64,000 nucleotides of DNA, taken from contig BJOX01000025.1 in NCBI GenBank assembly GCA_009731375.1, positions 209,978 to 273,977 of the forward strand, written 5' to 3'. Source of the DNA: Paulinella micropora. Its lineage: Eukaryota; Cercozoa; Imbricatea; Euglyphida. Shown piece after piece: positions 63,947-64,000 of the stretch. Under the pieces are notes generated by a model that was given only the letters and a program-made list of their open reading frames with translations, was not told the origin of the DNA and did no database searches. Numbering within the stretch: the first letter of the stretch is position 1; each line of letters begins with the position of its first letter. A program made the translations under genes and the position numbers.

Positions 63947-64000
<54 letters not shown>
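63485..64000. repeat. CT/GA microsatellite with foldback structure
   Basis: CT repeats (63486-63580), GA repeats (63585-63720), CA/GA, another GA run (63765-63806) and CT repeats to the end. Adjacent CT and GA blocks are complementary and could form a large hairpin. The frames are artefacts. Confidence 0.95.

Overview
The window is eukaryotic nuclear DNA, probably from a unicellular alga or other protist (the species is not identifiable from sequence alone). It has short exons with GT-AG introns, very dense microsatellites (TCTA, CT, CA, ATT, AT), SINE-like repeats, assembly gaps, an LTR retrotransposon and an integrated virus-like element. No bacterial operon structure is present.

Region 1 (1-5035) is intergenic. 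It holds a tRNA-derived SINE with an ATT tail, two arrays of self-complementary ATGCAT repeats on either side of an unrecognised broken ORF, and a CAGG-type microsatellite.

Region 2 (5036-29203) looks at first like pure microsatellite. Short exon-like islands in it join, with consistent phase and GT-AG borders, into a 19-exon plus-strand gene of 1,317 coding nt (438 residues). The product resembles the CRT (chloroquine-resistance-transporter-like) family of the drug/metabolite transporter superfamily. Its introns are made of microsatellites, SINEs and partial copies of the 3' splice site plus the start of the next exon ('exon echoes').

Region 3 (30414-40670) is a Ty3/gypsy-type LTR retrotransposon. 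It has 217-bp LTRs differing at two positions, a 4-bp target duplication, PBS and PPT candidates, gag with a CCCH finger and RGG tail, a protease-like region, RT-RNase H, integrase and a 3' ORF. Its frames are interrupted although the LTRs are nearly identical.

Region 4 (41865-62457) is a complete 20.6-kb Polinton-like virus / Maverick-type element. It has imperfect ~97-bp terminal inverted repeats starting AGTAGT and a 6-bp target duplication TTATAT in an AT microsatellite. Its genes include a retroviral-type integrase, an A32/FtsK-like packaging ATPase, an adenain/Ulp1-like cysteine protease, major and minor capsid candidates, a protein-primed family B DNA polymerase, a class 3 lipase, and a long fibre protein ending in a peptidase S74 chaperone domain. 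Smaller charged, membrane, secreted and zinc-finger proteins complete the set. The left part is mixed-strand, the centre (45-57 kb) is mostly plus-strand virion genes and the right part is minus-strand replication genes. Many genes carry single-base frameshifts or stops, while the ATPase, lipase, protease core and several structural ORFs are open. The genes together would provide integration (integrase), replication (PolB), packaging (ATPase), maturation (protease) and a capsid with a fibre; several would not be functional as assembled.

Region 5 (62844-64000) holds a candidate host exon coding a membrane segment, then CT/GA microsatellite.
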